Assembly (NCBI GenBank): GCA_035575925.1
Contig: DATLXK010000029.1
Location: forward strand, 1-64,000
DNA: 64,000 bases
Reading direction: 5' to 3'
DNA from: DASWTL01 sp035575925
GTDB lineage: Bacteria; Bacteroidota; Bacteroidia; Sphingobacteriales; Sphingobacteriaceae
The notes beneath the pieces were generated by a model. The model had not been told where the DNA came from. It saw only the letters and a list, made by a program, of their open reading frames with translations, and made no database searches. The stretch's first letter is position 1, and each line of letters starts with the position of its first letter. This document shows, piece by piece, positions 18,590 through 27,431 of the stretch. Both the position numbers and the translations under genes were made by a program.

Positions 18590-19699
18590 ATGCGGATCGG
18601 AATAGATTATCGGTTTGCTGTAAGATCTTCGAGGGGAATTGCCACTTATATCCGGGAGATCGTCCGGGAATTGATGCTTATTGATCAGGCAAATGAATAT
18701 ATCCTGTATATTGATGAAGATACAGCATTGAATTTACCCGCTAATTTTTCTAAAGCAATACTTCCATATAAGAATATCCTGCTATTTGAACAGATTTATC
18801 TCCCGTTGCAGGCAAGAAGTGACCGGCTTGATATTCTTTGGTATCCGTCCAACTCTGGTCCGATCTTTCTGCACCATACTATCAAATTGGTAGTAACCGT
18901 TCATGACCTGATTTCATTTATGAATTTTAATTCCGTTAACAAGTGGTCTTTTTCTTCACTGAAATACCGTAGCGGTGAATATTACCGTAAGTATGCATTA
19001 AAGTCAGGATTAAATAGGATCAATCAGATGATTACGGTGTCTGAATATTCAGGCTCCAGAATCAGGCAATTATTGAAACGTGATGCAGCTGTTATTTATA
19101 ACAACATTTCATCAGAAATTCCATCAGGCGCTGATCAAGCCATCCTTGAAAGGCTTAGCCTAATTCCGGGGGGATATTTATTCAGCATAACGGGTCATGC
19201 GCCGCATAAGAATTTAAAGGGGCTGCTTGAAGCCATCTCAGGTTCATCACTTTCTGAAAAACTGGTGATAAGCGGCATCCACAATAAAAATGTACTTGAT
19301 GAGTATCCGGAAGAGATCCGCAGGAAAGTAATCATTACAGGATATATCACGGAAGAAGAAAAAGCCTGTCTGTATAAAAATTCCAAAGCATTTTTATTTT
19401 TGTCGCATTATGAAGGTTTCGGGATCCCTGTTCTGGAAGCCATGCAATTTAATATTCCTGTTATTGCTTCAAATAGATCTTCTATACCTGAAGTAGTCGG
19501 AAATGGCGGACAATTAATTGATCCTGAAGATATCGAAGGCATCAGAAGGTTAATAAGAGAATTGCCGCAGGTGGATATAGAAGAATTAAGAACCCGTCAG
19601 GCTGAGCAGCTCAAAAAATTTTCCTCATGGCGTAACTCTGCTGTTCAGCTTCTTCAGTTATTTGCAAAATTGAACCCGGATTTAAAATACCGTAATTAA
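18590..19699 (+). CDS. Glycosyltransferase family 4, mannosyltransferase-like
   Basis: A 369-residue GT-B enzyme. MRIGIDYRFAVRSSRGIATY is the typical start of mannosyl- and rhamnosyltransferases of this family. GHAPHKNLKGLLEA and HYEGFGIPVLEAMQFNIPV (E-x7-E) mark the donor site. Its stop overlaps the start of the next gene by one base (TAATG). A possible weak -7 element (TTTATTTG) lies about 33 nt upstream, after the repeats, so this gene may begin a second transcript of the cluster. Confidence 0.92.
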   Translation: MRIGIDYRFAVRSSRGIATYIREIVRELMLIDQANEYILYIDEDTALNLPANFSKAILPYKNILLFEQIYLPLQARSDRLDILWYPSNSGPIFLHHTIKLVVTVHDLISFMNFNSVNKWSFSSLKYRSGEYYRKYALKSGLNRINQMITVSEYSGSRIRQLLKRDAAVIYNNISSEIPSGADQAILERLSLIPGGYLFSITGHAPHKNLKGLLEAISGSSLSEKLVISGIHNKNVLDEYPEEIRRKVIITGYITEEEKACLYKNSKAFLFLSHYEGFGIPVLEAMQFNIPVIASNRSSIPEVVGNGGQLIDPEDIEGIRRLIRELPQVDIEELRTRQAEQLKKFSSWRNSAVQLLQLFAKLNPDLKYRN

Positions 19700-20763
19700 T
19701 GAATATTTTATTGTTTTTACCGGATATTTCAAGAAGGGGCGGCGTAGAGCGGGTAGTGGCAAACCTGGCAAACTTATTTATCACCTGGCCGGGATACAAA
19801 GTAACGGTGTTGAGTTGTTTTAACACGAATACAGGCACTCCGTATCACATTCATCCGAATGTCGGGATAGAATGCCTGAATGCCCGGAAGTATCCGGCTG
19901 CTGCAATTAAAAAGATGCATTGGTATGTAAATCTCGCCAAACCTTTATCCGATTACCTGAACACCAACCCGCATGATTTTGTGCTGGCTAATGGGAGCTA
20001 TCTGTGTACCACACTTAGCCTTACGGTAGCAAACGGAGCGGTGAAGATCGGGTGTGAACATATCGGGCATCACTCGGTAAACCTGTTGCATAAAATAATA
20101 AGAAGGGTTTTGTATCCCAGGCTGGATAAACTCGTGGTACTTACAGCGAAAGACCGCATATTTTTCTCAAGGTTTTTAAATAATGTGACTTGTATTCCGA
20201 ATTTCCTGGAAAACCAGCCAGAACAGCAGCCACAGCTTACAGAAAAAGTAATAATCAGCGCCGGAAGGTTATCACATCAGAAAGGTTTTGATCTTTTACT
20301 GGGAGCATTTGCCAAAGTCAGCAAAACATATCCTGACTGGCGGCTTGTGATCTATGGGGAAGGGGAAGAACGGGCAAAGCTGGAAGATAGGGCCAGGAAG
20401 CTGGAGATAACTAAGCTCGTTGAACTACCCGGAGAAACGGAAATGCTTGCTGAAAAATTTAGTACTGCCGCTTTTTTTGTGATGTCTTCCAGGTATGAGG
20501 GATTTCCAATGACTTTGCTTGAAGCGATGCAGGCCGGATTAGCATGTATCAGTTTTAACTGTTCAGGTCCTGATGAGATCATCGATCATAATACAAATGG
20601 TATACTGGTGGAGCAGGGTGATGTTCAGAAATTGGCGGAGGCTGTGACAAAATTGATTGCCGATGAAGAGAAAAGAAAACAAATTGCAGAAAATGCCCGT
20701 CGGAAAATAATGGAATACACTGTCGGGAATATTGGCAAGAAGTGGGAAGAGTTATTACGCTGA
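19699..20763 (+). CDS. Glycosyltransferase family 4
   Basis: A 354-residue GT-B enzyme with SRRGGVERVVANLANL at the N-terminus, SAGRLSHQKGFDLLLGAF in the linker region and SRYEGFPMTLLEAMQAGLA carrying the E-x7-E donor motif. It is similar in outline to the GT4 at 16117, especially near the ends (GGVERV compared with GSERV), and may act on a related acceptor. It is translationally coupled to the preceding gene. Confidence 0.93.
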   Translation: MNILLFLPDISRRGGVERVVANLANLFITWPGYKVTVLSCFNTNTGTPYHIHPNVGIECLNARKYPAAAIKKMHWYVNLAKPLSDYLNTNPHDFVLANGSYLCTTLSLTVANGAVKIGCEHIGHHSVNLLHKIIRRVLYPRLDKLVVLTAKDRIFFSRFLNNVTCIPNFLENQPEQQPQLTEKVIISAGRLSHQKGFDLLLGAFAKVSKTYPDWRLVIYGEGEERAKLEDRARKLEITKLVELPGETEMLAEKFSTAAFFVMSSRYEGFPMTLLEAMQAGLACISFNCSGPDEIIDHNTNGILVEQGDVQKLAEAVTKLIADEEKRKQIAENARRKIMEYTVGNIGKKWEELLR

Positions 20764-20831
20764 GAGGTTATCTTATTATACAGACAAATTAATCTCTATT
20801 ATTAAGCTGAAAATTATATAATCGTTTAAAC

Positions 20832-21647
20832 ATGTCCTATTCTGTTCTCATTACTACTTACCGTAGGGATAATACCGATCACTTAAAGCAGGCGTTGCAG
20901 AGCGTACTCAATCAAACTGCACCCCCGGATGAGATTATACTGGTAAAAGATGGTCCGTTAAACCCGGAGTTGGAAGCTGTTATAGCAGATATTAGTCTTA
21001 TTGCAGGTGATACTATGAAGGTATTGGCTTTACCTGAAAACCTTGGGCACTCCCCGGCTTTAAATAAAGGTTTACTACAAGCAAAATATGAACTTGTGGC
21101 ACGAATGGATGCAGATGATATATGCAAACCAGATCGTTTCAGTAAGCAGGTGGCATTTTTTGAAGATAATCCGGAATATGCAATGGTAGGTGGTCAGGTA
21201 GAAGAGTTTATCACCGTGCCGGGAGATACTGGTTTATTTCGTTACCTGCCGTTAACACACGACGAATTGGTTGAGTACGCAAAAAAAAGGTGTCCTTTTA
21301 ATCATCCTTCCGTAATGTATAAAAAATCAGTTATTCAGTCTGTGGGACTTTACGAAGATTTTAAGAGTACTACTGAGGATTATTTTTTATGGGCAAAAGT
21401 GATCCATGCCGGATACAAAGTAGCTAATCTGCCGGACGTATTGTTGAACTACAGAATGGGGGAAGGCTTTATGGAACGAAGAACGGGTTTTGCCTATGCG
21501 ACAGGGGAATTCAGGCTGTTAACCAAGATGAAGAACATAGGTTTTATCTCATCGTGGAGATATGTGAAAAGCCTGGCGAACCGTATGCCTTTACGGTTGA
21601 TGCCTTCATTTGTTAGCCGGTTTGTTTATAAATATTTTCTGAGATAA
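20832..21647 (+). CDS. Glycosyltransferase family 2
   Basis: A 271-residue GT-A enzyme. SVLITTYRRDNTDHLKQALQ begins the fold, ILVKDGPLNPELE and ARMDADDICKPDRF carry the acidic donor site, and STTEDYFLWAKVIHAGY the catalytic-base region. This outline matches the amylovoran-type GT2 subgroup (AmsE-like). It is 68 nt behind the GT4 gene, with no visible terminator between them. Confidence 0.92.
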   Translation: MSYSVLITTYRRDNTDHLKQALQSVLNQTAPPDEIILVKDGPLNPELEAVIADISLIAGDTMKVLALPENLGHSPALNKGLLQAKYELVARMDADDICKPDRFSKQVAFFEDNPEYAMVGGQVEEFITVPGDTGLFRYLPLTHDELVEYAKKRCPFNHPSVMYKKSVIQSVGLYEDFKSTTEDYFLWAKVIHAGYKVANLPDVLLNYRMGEGFMERRTGFAYATGEFRLLTKMKNIGFISSWRYVKSLANRMPLRLMPSFVSRFVYKYFLR

Positions 21648-21726
21648 TCATCCTTAAAAATATTACTTTCTTGCAAGAATACTGTATGAATATTAATGTA
21701 ATATCAGCAGAAGCATTCTTAATTTA

Positions 21727-21734
21727 TACTTTTG
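21727..21734 (+). promoter_or_regulatory. Bacteroidota-type -7 element before the FkbM-like gene
   Basis: TACTTTTG fits TAnnTTTG and lies 48 nt before the ATG at 21782. It is followed by GC, as often seen at this element. No obvious -33 TTG at the usual distance. Confidence 0.5.
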
Positions 21735-21781
21735 CATTTTGCCTGATCAGGTCGGAATATATCTGAATAGATAATATAATT

Positions 21782-22660
21782 ATGAGCAGCCTTAATGATC
21801 TTCTTCCGTTACTCCACCCGTTTTATTGCAGTGATAAAATTCGCGTTGGCAGTGATTATGACGGGGGATACGTGCTTCCCTTAACAGCTATTAAGGATGC
21901 CGATCTATTGCTGTCTTTTGGTATTGCGACAAATATAGATTTTGAAAAGCATATTGCCCGGTTGAACAGCGATATAAAGATCATGATGTTTGATCCTTTT
22001 ACCGGGCCATTGGAGGATTTCAGCCGGCTGATGAACAAGCGTTTCGATCGTGCACCGGTGGTTGAAAGGGTACCTGCACCTCAGATCAATCCGGGTTATT
22101 TTGAAGGTAAAAAATCTTTGCCGGGGCGCATTTTGGAAAGAACATATTTCTGGACCATGTTCTATGCGATGCTTCTTCAAAAACGTTATACATATAAAAA
22201 ACGGGGGCTGCGTGATTATAACGATCGAAAGTTCATCAATTTTCCTTTGTTGTTTTCTGATCCTGCCGTTAATAATAAAAACAATATTCTCATTAAAATG
22301 GATATTGAGTTGGATGAGTACAAAGTCTGGAAACAATTGCAGCCCTATTTATCAAAGGTTTCATTAATTATAGTAGAAATTCACCAGGTAGGGACTTTTT
22401 ATAAGGACGTTATTCAGATGATCGGGGAATTTAAAGCCTCGGGACTTTATGTGGTTCATGTTCATGGCAATAATGTAGATCATCTAATCGAAGGATCTTT
22501 AATTCCCAACTGCCTGGAGCTTACTTTTTGTAAAGAGGAATATTGTTCTCCGTTAATTCCTGACACCAGGAAGTATCCGGATAAGGATCTTGATGCACCG
22601 TGCAATCCTAATTGGCTGGATTATGAACTACCGGTAAGTGGATTAGATGGGGATACGTAA
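21782..22660 (+). CDS. FkbM-like methyltransferase-fold protein
   Basis: A 292-residue protein of uncertain function. IRVGSDYDGGYVLPL near the start, LLSFGIATNIDFEKHIA, and ILIKMDIELDEYKVW resemble the SAM-dependent FkbM-type methyltransferases, where the last segment (usually KxDIEGxE) ends the SAM fold. Here the glycine is replaced by leucine (DIELDE), so activity is not certain. It has its own promoter-like element and sits at the end of the glycosyltransferase group, which would suit a sugar O-methylation role. Confidence 0.6.
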   Translation: MSSLNDLLPLLHPFYCSDKIRVGSDYDGGYVLPLTAIKDADLLLSFGIATNIDFEKHIARLNSDIKIMMFDPFTGPLEDFSRLMNKRFDRAPVVERVPAPQINPGYFEGKKSLPGRILERTYFWTMFYAMLLQKRYTYKKRGLRDYNDRKFINFPLLFSDPAVNNKNNILIKMDIELDEYKVWKQLQPYLSKVSLIIVEIHQVGTFYKDVIQMIGEFKASGLYVVHVHGNNVDHLIEGSLIPNCLELTFCKEEYCSPLIPDTRKYPDKDLDAPCNPNWLDYELPVSGLDGDT

Positions 22661-22693
22661 GGCTATACGTCGCGATTTAAAGGAAAGTTTTAT

Positions 22694-22785
22694 ACGTCAT
22701 TGCGAGCTGAAGCGCGAGGCTTGTAATTAAAGGGTGAAGCAATCTCTGCGGAGTAGCCGCACAGTGTAGATTACTTTTCGCCACA
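22694..22785. repeat. Dispersed repeat, family A, copy 5 (degenerate right arm)
   Basis: ACGTCATTGCGAGCTGAAGC begins the element and GTGAAGCAATCTCTGCGG follows. The right arm is reduced to GTAGATTACTTTTCGCC. Confidence 0.65.
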
Positions 22786-22839
22786 ACTTTTTGGTATTTA
22801 AACCTTACACTCTTAAACTTATTCTTATTTTTGAGGCTA

Positions 22840-23505
22840 ATGAAGTTTATTAAAGTCAACCCATATAAACTATATAGTTTCCTGGCCGGCATTATACTGT
22901 TATCTGCCACCTGTAAAAAAACTATTCAGGAAGAAATCGTTATATATAAAAATGATATGGAGAAAGCTGATCTGACAGCTATTTCCGGAGGTAAAACTAC
23001 TACATTTCAGAATACCAAAGTACTGGGACGCTACAATAAAAGTGGCTTCAGGCTCAACTTAAATGATCTGCCATCACATAATATGGTGCAGGTTTCTTTT
23101 GACCTTTATATTCATGATAGCTGGGACGGAAATAAAGGCAACGACGATGGGCCCGATCTATGGCAAATGACAATAGACGGACAGGGGGTAATAAACACAA
23201 CATTTTCAAACCGGCCATGTGCAGCGTATTGGGACTGTGATCTCCAGTCATACCCCGGAGAGTATCCGCAAAGCAGTTTGCCCCGTGCCAGCGAAACTCG
23301 TGTGAATTTGCCCGGAGCATGTGTTCTTGCTTCAGAAAAAGGAAGCAGCTTGTACCGGATAGTAAAACTCATCAGGCATTCTGGAACTTCGCTCACCCTG
23401 GAATATATGGATCAGCTGAAGCAAACCAATGCACAGGCATCAGCGCAGGAATGTGATGAAAGCTGGTCAATGGATAATATAGAAATCAAAGCCATTAAAT
23501 ATTAG
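22840..23505 (+). CDS. Putative lipoprotein with a jelly-roll-like domain
   Basis: A 221-residue protein with a hydrophobic leader ending in LLSATCKK; Cys25 is a plausible lipidation site although the residue at -3 is serine rather than leucine. The mature part is beta-rich (MVQVSFDLYIHDSWDGN, PDLWQMTIDGQG) and resembles secreted carbohydrate-binding jelly-roll domains, but I cannot assign a family. It contains several cysteines (CAAYWDCD, GACVLA, QECDESW) that could form disulfides. A TTG three codons upstream is an alternative start; the ATG gives the better leader. TATTTTTG at 22826-22833 fits the -7 consensus but would leave almost no leader. It lies directly before a wzi gene. Confidence 0.6.
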   Translation: MKFIKVNPYKLYSFLAGIILLSATCKKTIQEEIVIYKNDMEKADLTAISGGKTTTFQNTKVLGRYNKSGFRLNLNDLPSHNMVQVSFDLYIHDSWDGNKGNDDGPDLWQMTIDGQGVINTTFSNRPCAAYWDCDLQSYPGEYPQSSLPRASETRVNLPGACVLASEKGSSLYRIVKLIRHSGTSLTLEYMDQLKQTNAQASAQECDESWSMDNIEIKAIKY

Positions 23506-23564
23506 GTAATGGTCTCCGTCATCCGGGTTTAACCCCGGAGCTCGCGGTGTTTATAAATGATGCT

Positions 23565-25253
23565 ATGCTTAAAAAGATATTATTTCATCTTCTTTCCTTA
23601 ATCGTAATACTCATATCTGCGCGTTTGCATGCTCAAAGCCTTCCTGTTGGAAGTATGGTTTTAGATGAATATTACCGCAGGGCGCAGCTAAACGGACAGG
23701 TTGACTCTACAGTATCTTTTACTATTCGTCCCCTCTTTCCGGTATACGCATTTAAATCTCCCGACTTTTACAGCCCTGATAGTTTAACAGATGGGAAAAG
23801 GGTATTAAAGATAAAAAGTTCCTGGAATGATGCCGGGATGGGGGCAGTTAAGTTATTGCCGGTTACCTGGCAGATGCAAAATAATTCCCATCATCCGTAT
23901 GGATGGAATAACGGTTCTTTCATTCCTGCAAAGGGATTGCAATCGATGATCACCGCAGGTGTGTATGCAGAATACGGCCCTTTGAAGATCCAGCTTCAGC
24001 CGGAATATGTATGGGCTGAGAACCGGAATTTTGAGGAGTTCCCTACAGATTATGCGAATTCCTTATGGGCACGATATTATGATTATCATTATAATTTAAT
24101 TGATCTGCCGGAGAAATTCGGTAATGGCACGTACACGAAAGCATCTTTGGGGCAAAGCAGCATCCGCTTAACTTTCGATCCGGTATCGGTCGGTTTATCC
24201 AATGAAAACTTATGGTGGGGGCCGGGCATACGGAACTCTCTGGTTATGAGTAATACCGCCCCGGGATTTAAGCATATTACAGTTAACTCTGTGAAACCTC
24301 TCAAAACCCCGGTCGGATCTTTCGAAGGGCAGATGATCTTAGGAAGATTAGAAAATTCAGGCTTTGATGCGCCGCAGCCGGATAGTATGGATATTAACCC
24401 CTTTTATAAGGAAAAATCTGTAGATGACCGATACCTGATGGGAGGGGTGCTAACCTACCAGCCTAAGTGGGTTGAAGGGCTGTTTATTGGGTTAATACGC
24501 ACTTCTCAAAAATACCGTAGCGACCTCTTGTGGATGGATTATATGCCTTTTCTGCTTCCGCTTAGATCATTCATGCCGGATGAATACCTTAAAAAAAATG
24601 CGGACCAGTATAGCTCCGTGTTTGCCCGGTGGCTTTTTACAAAAGCCAAAGGTGAGCTTTATTTGGAGTACGGCCGGAATAACCACCCGTATAACTATGA
24701 GAATTCTCCAACTGGTTCTGAGCACTCTACAGCTTACATCTTCGGGTTAAGAAAATTGCTTGATTTGAATAAACCCGGTGAACAGATACTGGTTGGTTTA
24801 GAAGTTTCTTCCCTACAGTCGCCGGGAGGAAACCTTAATAAGTATGGAGAGTCGTGGTATGTAGACAATTATATAAAATCGGGTCATACTAACCGTGGTG
24901 AAGTACTTGGAGCGGGATTGGGTCCAGGAGGCAGCTCTCAAACTCTTGATATAAGCTGGGTTAGCGGAATTAAAAAAATAGGACTACAGATGGAACGGCA
25001 GGTTCATAATAACGATGCATTTTATCATCTTTTTCTACATACATCAGATCCCAGAAGACACTGGGTAGATCTCAGTGCCGCCGGCAATGTACAATGGGAT
25101 TATAAAAATCTTCTGTTCAACGCTAATCTTGGAGTTGTAAAATCATTAAATTACCAATGGTACCTGGTCCAGACAGATGTAAACAACTTCTGGGTACCCG
25201 GCAGGGATGTGGTAAATTTTCATACGCAAGTTGGGGTGAGCTATCGGTTTTGA
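23565..25253 (+). CDS. wzi: Wzi-family capsule-assembly outer-membrane protein
   Basis: A 562-residue protein with a signal peptide (MLKKILFHLLSLIVIL to LHAQ) and a beta-barrel body. Wzi proteins sit in the outer membrane and anchor or arrange exported polysaccharide. Conserved segments shared with the other copies here are LPVGSMVLDEYYRRAQL, HHPYGWNNGSFIPAKG, SNENLWWGPGI and TAPGFKHITV. The C-terminus (VGVSYRF) ends in an aromatic residue as barrel proteins do. An upstream GTG at 23547 would add six residues and lacks support. The last 34 nt of the gene are part of a four-fold tandem repeat that continues downstream. Confidence 0.87.
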   Translation: MLKKILFHLLSLIVILISARLHAQSLPVGSMVLDEYYRRAQLNGQVDSTVSFTIRPLFPVYAFKSPDFYSPDSLTDGKRVLKIKSSWNDAGMGAVKLLPVTWQMQNNSHHPYGWNNGSFIPAKGLQSMITAGVYAEYGPLKIQLQPEYVWAENRNFEEFPTDYANSLWARYYDYHYNLIDLPEKFGNGTYTKASLGQSSIRLTFDPVSVGLSNENLWWGPGIRNSLVMSNTAPGFKHITVNSVKPLKTPVGSFEGQMILGRLENSGFDAPQPDSMDINPFYKEKSVDDRYLMGGVLTYQPKWVEGLFIGLIRTSQKYRSDLLWMDYMPFLLPLRSFMPDEYLKKNADQYSSVFARWLFTKAKGELYLEYGRNNHPYNYENSPTGSEHSTAYIFGLRKLLDLNKPGEQILVGLEVSSLQSPGGNLNKYGESWYVDNYIKSGHTNRGEVLGAGLGPGGSSQTLDISWVSGIKKIGLQMERQVHNNDAFYHLFLHTSDPRRHWVDLSAAGNVQWDYKNLLFNANLGVVKSLNYQWYLVQTDVNNFWVPGRDVVNFHTQVGVSYRF

Positions 25254-25768
25254 TTAGTGATTTTTGTCATATCGAGCACCGGGAGATATCTTGCCCTGTG
25301 CCGCGGCCGGCAAATCCTCACCATAATACTCATATGATATTCTGCAAATCCAAAACATTTTCATACGCAGTGGGGTGAGCTATCGGTTTTGATTAGTAAT
25401 TTTTGCCATATCGACCACGGGAGATATCTGGCCCTGTGCCGAGACTGGCAAATCCTAACTATAATACTCGTATAATATCTGCAAACCCAAACATTTTCAT
25501 ACGCAGTTGGGGGTGAGCTATCGGTTTTGATTAGTAATTTTTGTCATATCGACCACGGGAGATATCTGGCCCTGTGCCGCGACCGGCAAATCCTAAACAT
25601 ACACTCGTATTAATATCTGCAAACCCAAACATTTTCATACGCAGTGGGGTGAGCTATCGGTTTTGATTAGTGATTTTTGTCATATCGAGCACCGGGAGAT
25701 ATCTGGCTCTGTGCCGCGGCCGGCAAATCCTCACCATATACTCATATTAATATTCTACTAACCCAAAC
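25220..25768. repeat. Four tandem copies of a ~138-bp unit that includes the 3' end of wzi
   Basis: The marker TCATACGCA recurs at 25220, 25361, 25497 and 25635, giving periods of 141, 136 and 138. Each copy contains GAGCTATCGGTTTTGATTAG, the coding end of wzi with its stop, then CATATCGA, GGGAGATATCT and CTGTGCCG. Only the first copy is joined to the gene; the others are non-coding. The array fills the 614-nt gap between wzi and the WecA-type gene. The CATATCGA..GAGATATCT part resembles the short family B repeats near 27.3 and 29.1 kb. Confidence 0.92.
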
Positions 25769-25834
25769 AATTCCTCCATATATTGTTTTAATATCAGTTT
25801 GGCAAATTTTAAAATTAACTATAAACATATTTTA

Positions 25835-25842
25835 TAACTTTG
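25835..25842 (+). promoter_or_regulatory. Bacteroidota-type -7 element before the WecA-like gene
   Basis: TAACTTTG matches TAnnTTTG exactly and is followed by CGG. It lies 26 nt before the ATG at 25868, giving a leader of about 19 nt. It comes right after the tandem repeat array. Confidence 0.55.
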
Positions 25843-25867
25843 CGGCGCTCAGCTTATGTAATTCTGT

Positions 25868-27052
25868 ATGGTGATATTTTTACTTCTCGCTTCCAGTTTC
25901 CTGTTAACAGCTACAATCGTTCCTATAGTCATCAGGATTGCAATTAAGAGGCGTCTATTTGACGCCCCTACCGAAACCCGTAAAGTTCATAAAAGGATCA
26001 TACCTAACCTGGGCGGAATTGCCATTTTTTCTGGCTTCATGTTCTCCCAGCAGCTGTTCATTCATTCGGGGATGATACCACCATTGAATCAACTGCTTAT
26101 GTCGGGCAGTGTCCTGTTCATGCTGGGCCTTAAGGATGATATTATTGGCCTGAGTCCCTATAAGAAATTCGTTGCACAATTTGCGGCTGCCCTGGTAGTT
26201 ACGATCATCGGCGATATTAGGATCATGGATTTGGGCGGATTACTTGGAATGTACGAGCTAAGCTATCCGTTCAGTATCAGCCTAACCGTTTTTGCAATTG
26301 TGGGGGTGGTCAATGCCTTTAATTTAATTGATGGTATTGACGGGCTAGCCGGGATGCTCGGATTAATTGTTTCAGTAACGTTTGCTGTCTTATTTTTAAG
26401 TGCCGGAGAAACAGGATGGGGGTATTTATGCCTTGCGCTTGCAGGTTCATTAGGCGGTTTCCTTCTTTATAATATTTCCCCCGCCCGGATATTCATGGGG
26501 GACTCGGGAGCGTTAATGCTTGGCTTTTTCGTTGCCGTAATGAGCATCCATTTTATCAACATAGTAGAAATTAAACCAGTATTACTTGGTGGCTATACGT
26601 ATTCCTCTGCTTCCGGACTTGTAATGGCATTGTTGATCATTCCTTTATTTGATACACTACGCGTGTTTACTTTGCGGATACTGGGAAACAGGTCTCCATT
26701 TGAAGCTGACCGAAATCATCTCCACCACCGCCTCATTGCCCTGGGTTTATCACATACTCAGGCCACATTTATATTATCAGCAGTTACGTTAATCTTCCTT
26801 TTTACCGCCTTTCTGTTCCAGGATATCGGATCAAACCAGCTTATTGCAACTTTAGGGATCATGATTTTGAGCTTGAATACAGGTTTCACGCTTTACAGTA
26901 AGAGTTATGAAGATCGCAGGATGGAAACGCTGCTCTCAGAAATAAATATTCCTAAACCCGAGGTGAAACCGGTTGAACTACATTCTCAGCATACATCTCC
27001 TGCAGGGTCTCCTCTTCCGGAAACTGTACTTGAGAAGATCAGGCAAAATTAA
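25868..27052 (+). CDS. WecA/TagO/MraY-family undecaprenyl-phosphate sugar-1-phosphate transferase
   Basis: A 394-residue membrane enzyme with about ten to eleven helices. It starts lipid-linked repeat-unit synthesis by moving a HexNAc-1-phosphate from its UDP form to undecaprenyl phosphate. The family motifs are all present: LGLKDDIIGLSPYKK (cytoplasmic aspartates), NAFNLIDGIDGLAG, RIFMGDSGALMLG and RNHLHHRLIALG. The extra C-terminal tail of about 40 residues is hydrophilic. It gives the first cluster its own initiating transferase, unlike the second cluster, which has a WbaP-type enzyme at 55986. It has its own promoter-like element. Confidence 0.93.
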   Translation: MVIFLLLASSFLLTATIVPIVIRIAIKRRLFDAPTETRKVHKRIIPNLGGIAIFSGFMFSQQLFIHSGMIPPLNQLLMSGSVLFMLGLKDDIIGLSPYKKFVAQFAAALVVTIIGDIRIMDLGGLLGMYELSYPFSISLTVFAIVGVVNAFNLIDGIDGLAGMLGLIVSVTFAVLFLSAGETGWGYLCLALAGSLGGFLLYNISPARIFMGDSGALMLGFFVAVMSIHFINIVEIKPVLLGGYTYSSASGLVMALLIIPLFDTLRVFTLRILGNRSPFEADRNHLHHRLIALGLSHTQATFILSAVTLIFLFTAFLFQDIGSNQLIATLGIMILSLNTGFTLYSKSYEDRRMETLLSEINIPKPEVKPVELHSQHTSPAGSPLPETVLEKIRQN

Positions 27053-27396
27053 GACGTTCCCCCCTTTTATTGCTGGAGATCCCCTGTATTCCTTTAGCAG
27101 TGGCATCAACGGTTATGAAATACGTCAATAAGCAGCAGGGTCCTGGTGTTTCATGACGGAGTAAACCGTTATTTTCATTATGCTCCAAACGCAGTCTTCG
27201 GTGTCTCACTGATCTGTTTGCTAATAATGCTTCGAAATGACAATTTATTAGATAAATGTCCTTATTATCTATATCTGTCATCTCGACGAAGAGAGATCTT
27301 GCCTGTGCGCAAGCCAGATTCCTCCCTCAGGGTCATACCTTTTTAACTCATCTGCGTCTGTTGTAACTGATCCGGCTATGTTTTACAAATAATAAG
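27053..27396. other. Intergenic stretch with degenerate short repeats
   Basis: No gene is visible. TGTCATCTCGACGAAGAGAG at 27278 followed by ATCTTGCCTGTGCGC is a family B repeat related to the copies near 29.1 kb and inside the 25.2-25.8 kb array. The remainder looks like decayed repeat sequence. Confidence 0.6.
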
Positions 27397-27404
27397 TACT
27401 TTTG
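27397..27404 (+). promoter_or_regulatory. Bacteroidota-type -7 element before the RemB/Wzi-like gene
   Basis: TACTTTTG fits TAnnTTTG and lies 27 nt before the ATG at 27432. This supports the ATG over the TTG at 27402, which would fall upstream of the predicted start site. Confidence 0.5.
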
Positions 27405-27431
27405 GCCCATCATTTACCGGACACCACCCAG

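Noticed and set aside
25220..25768. The tandem array as a CRISPR
   Set aside because: Units are about 138 nt and similar along their whole length, without unique spacers, and no cas genes are present.
25677..25874. Open frame of 65 codons leading into the WecA-like gene
   Set aside because: It runs through the tandem repeat unit and the promoter region and is explained by the repeat.
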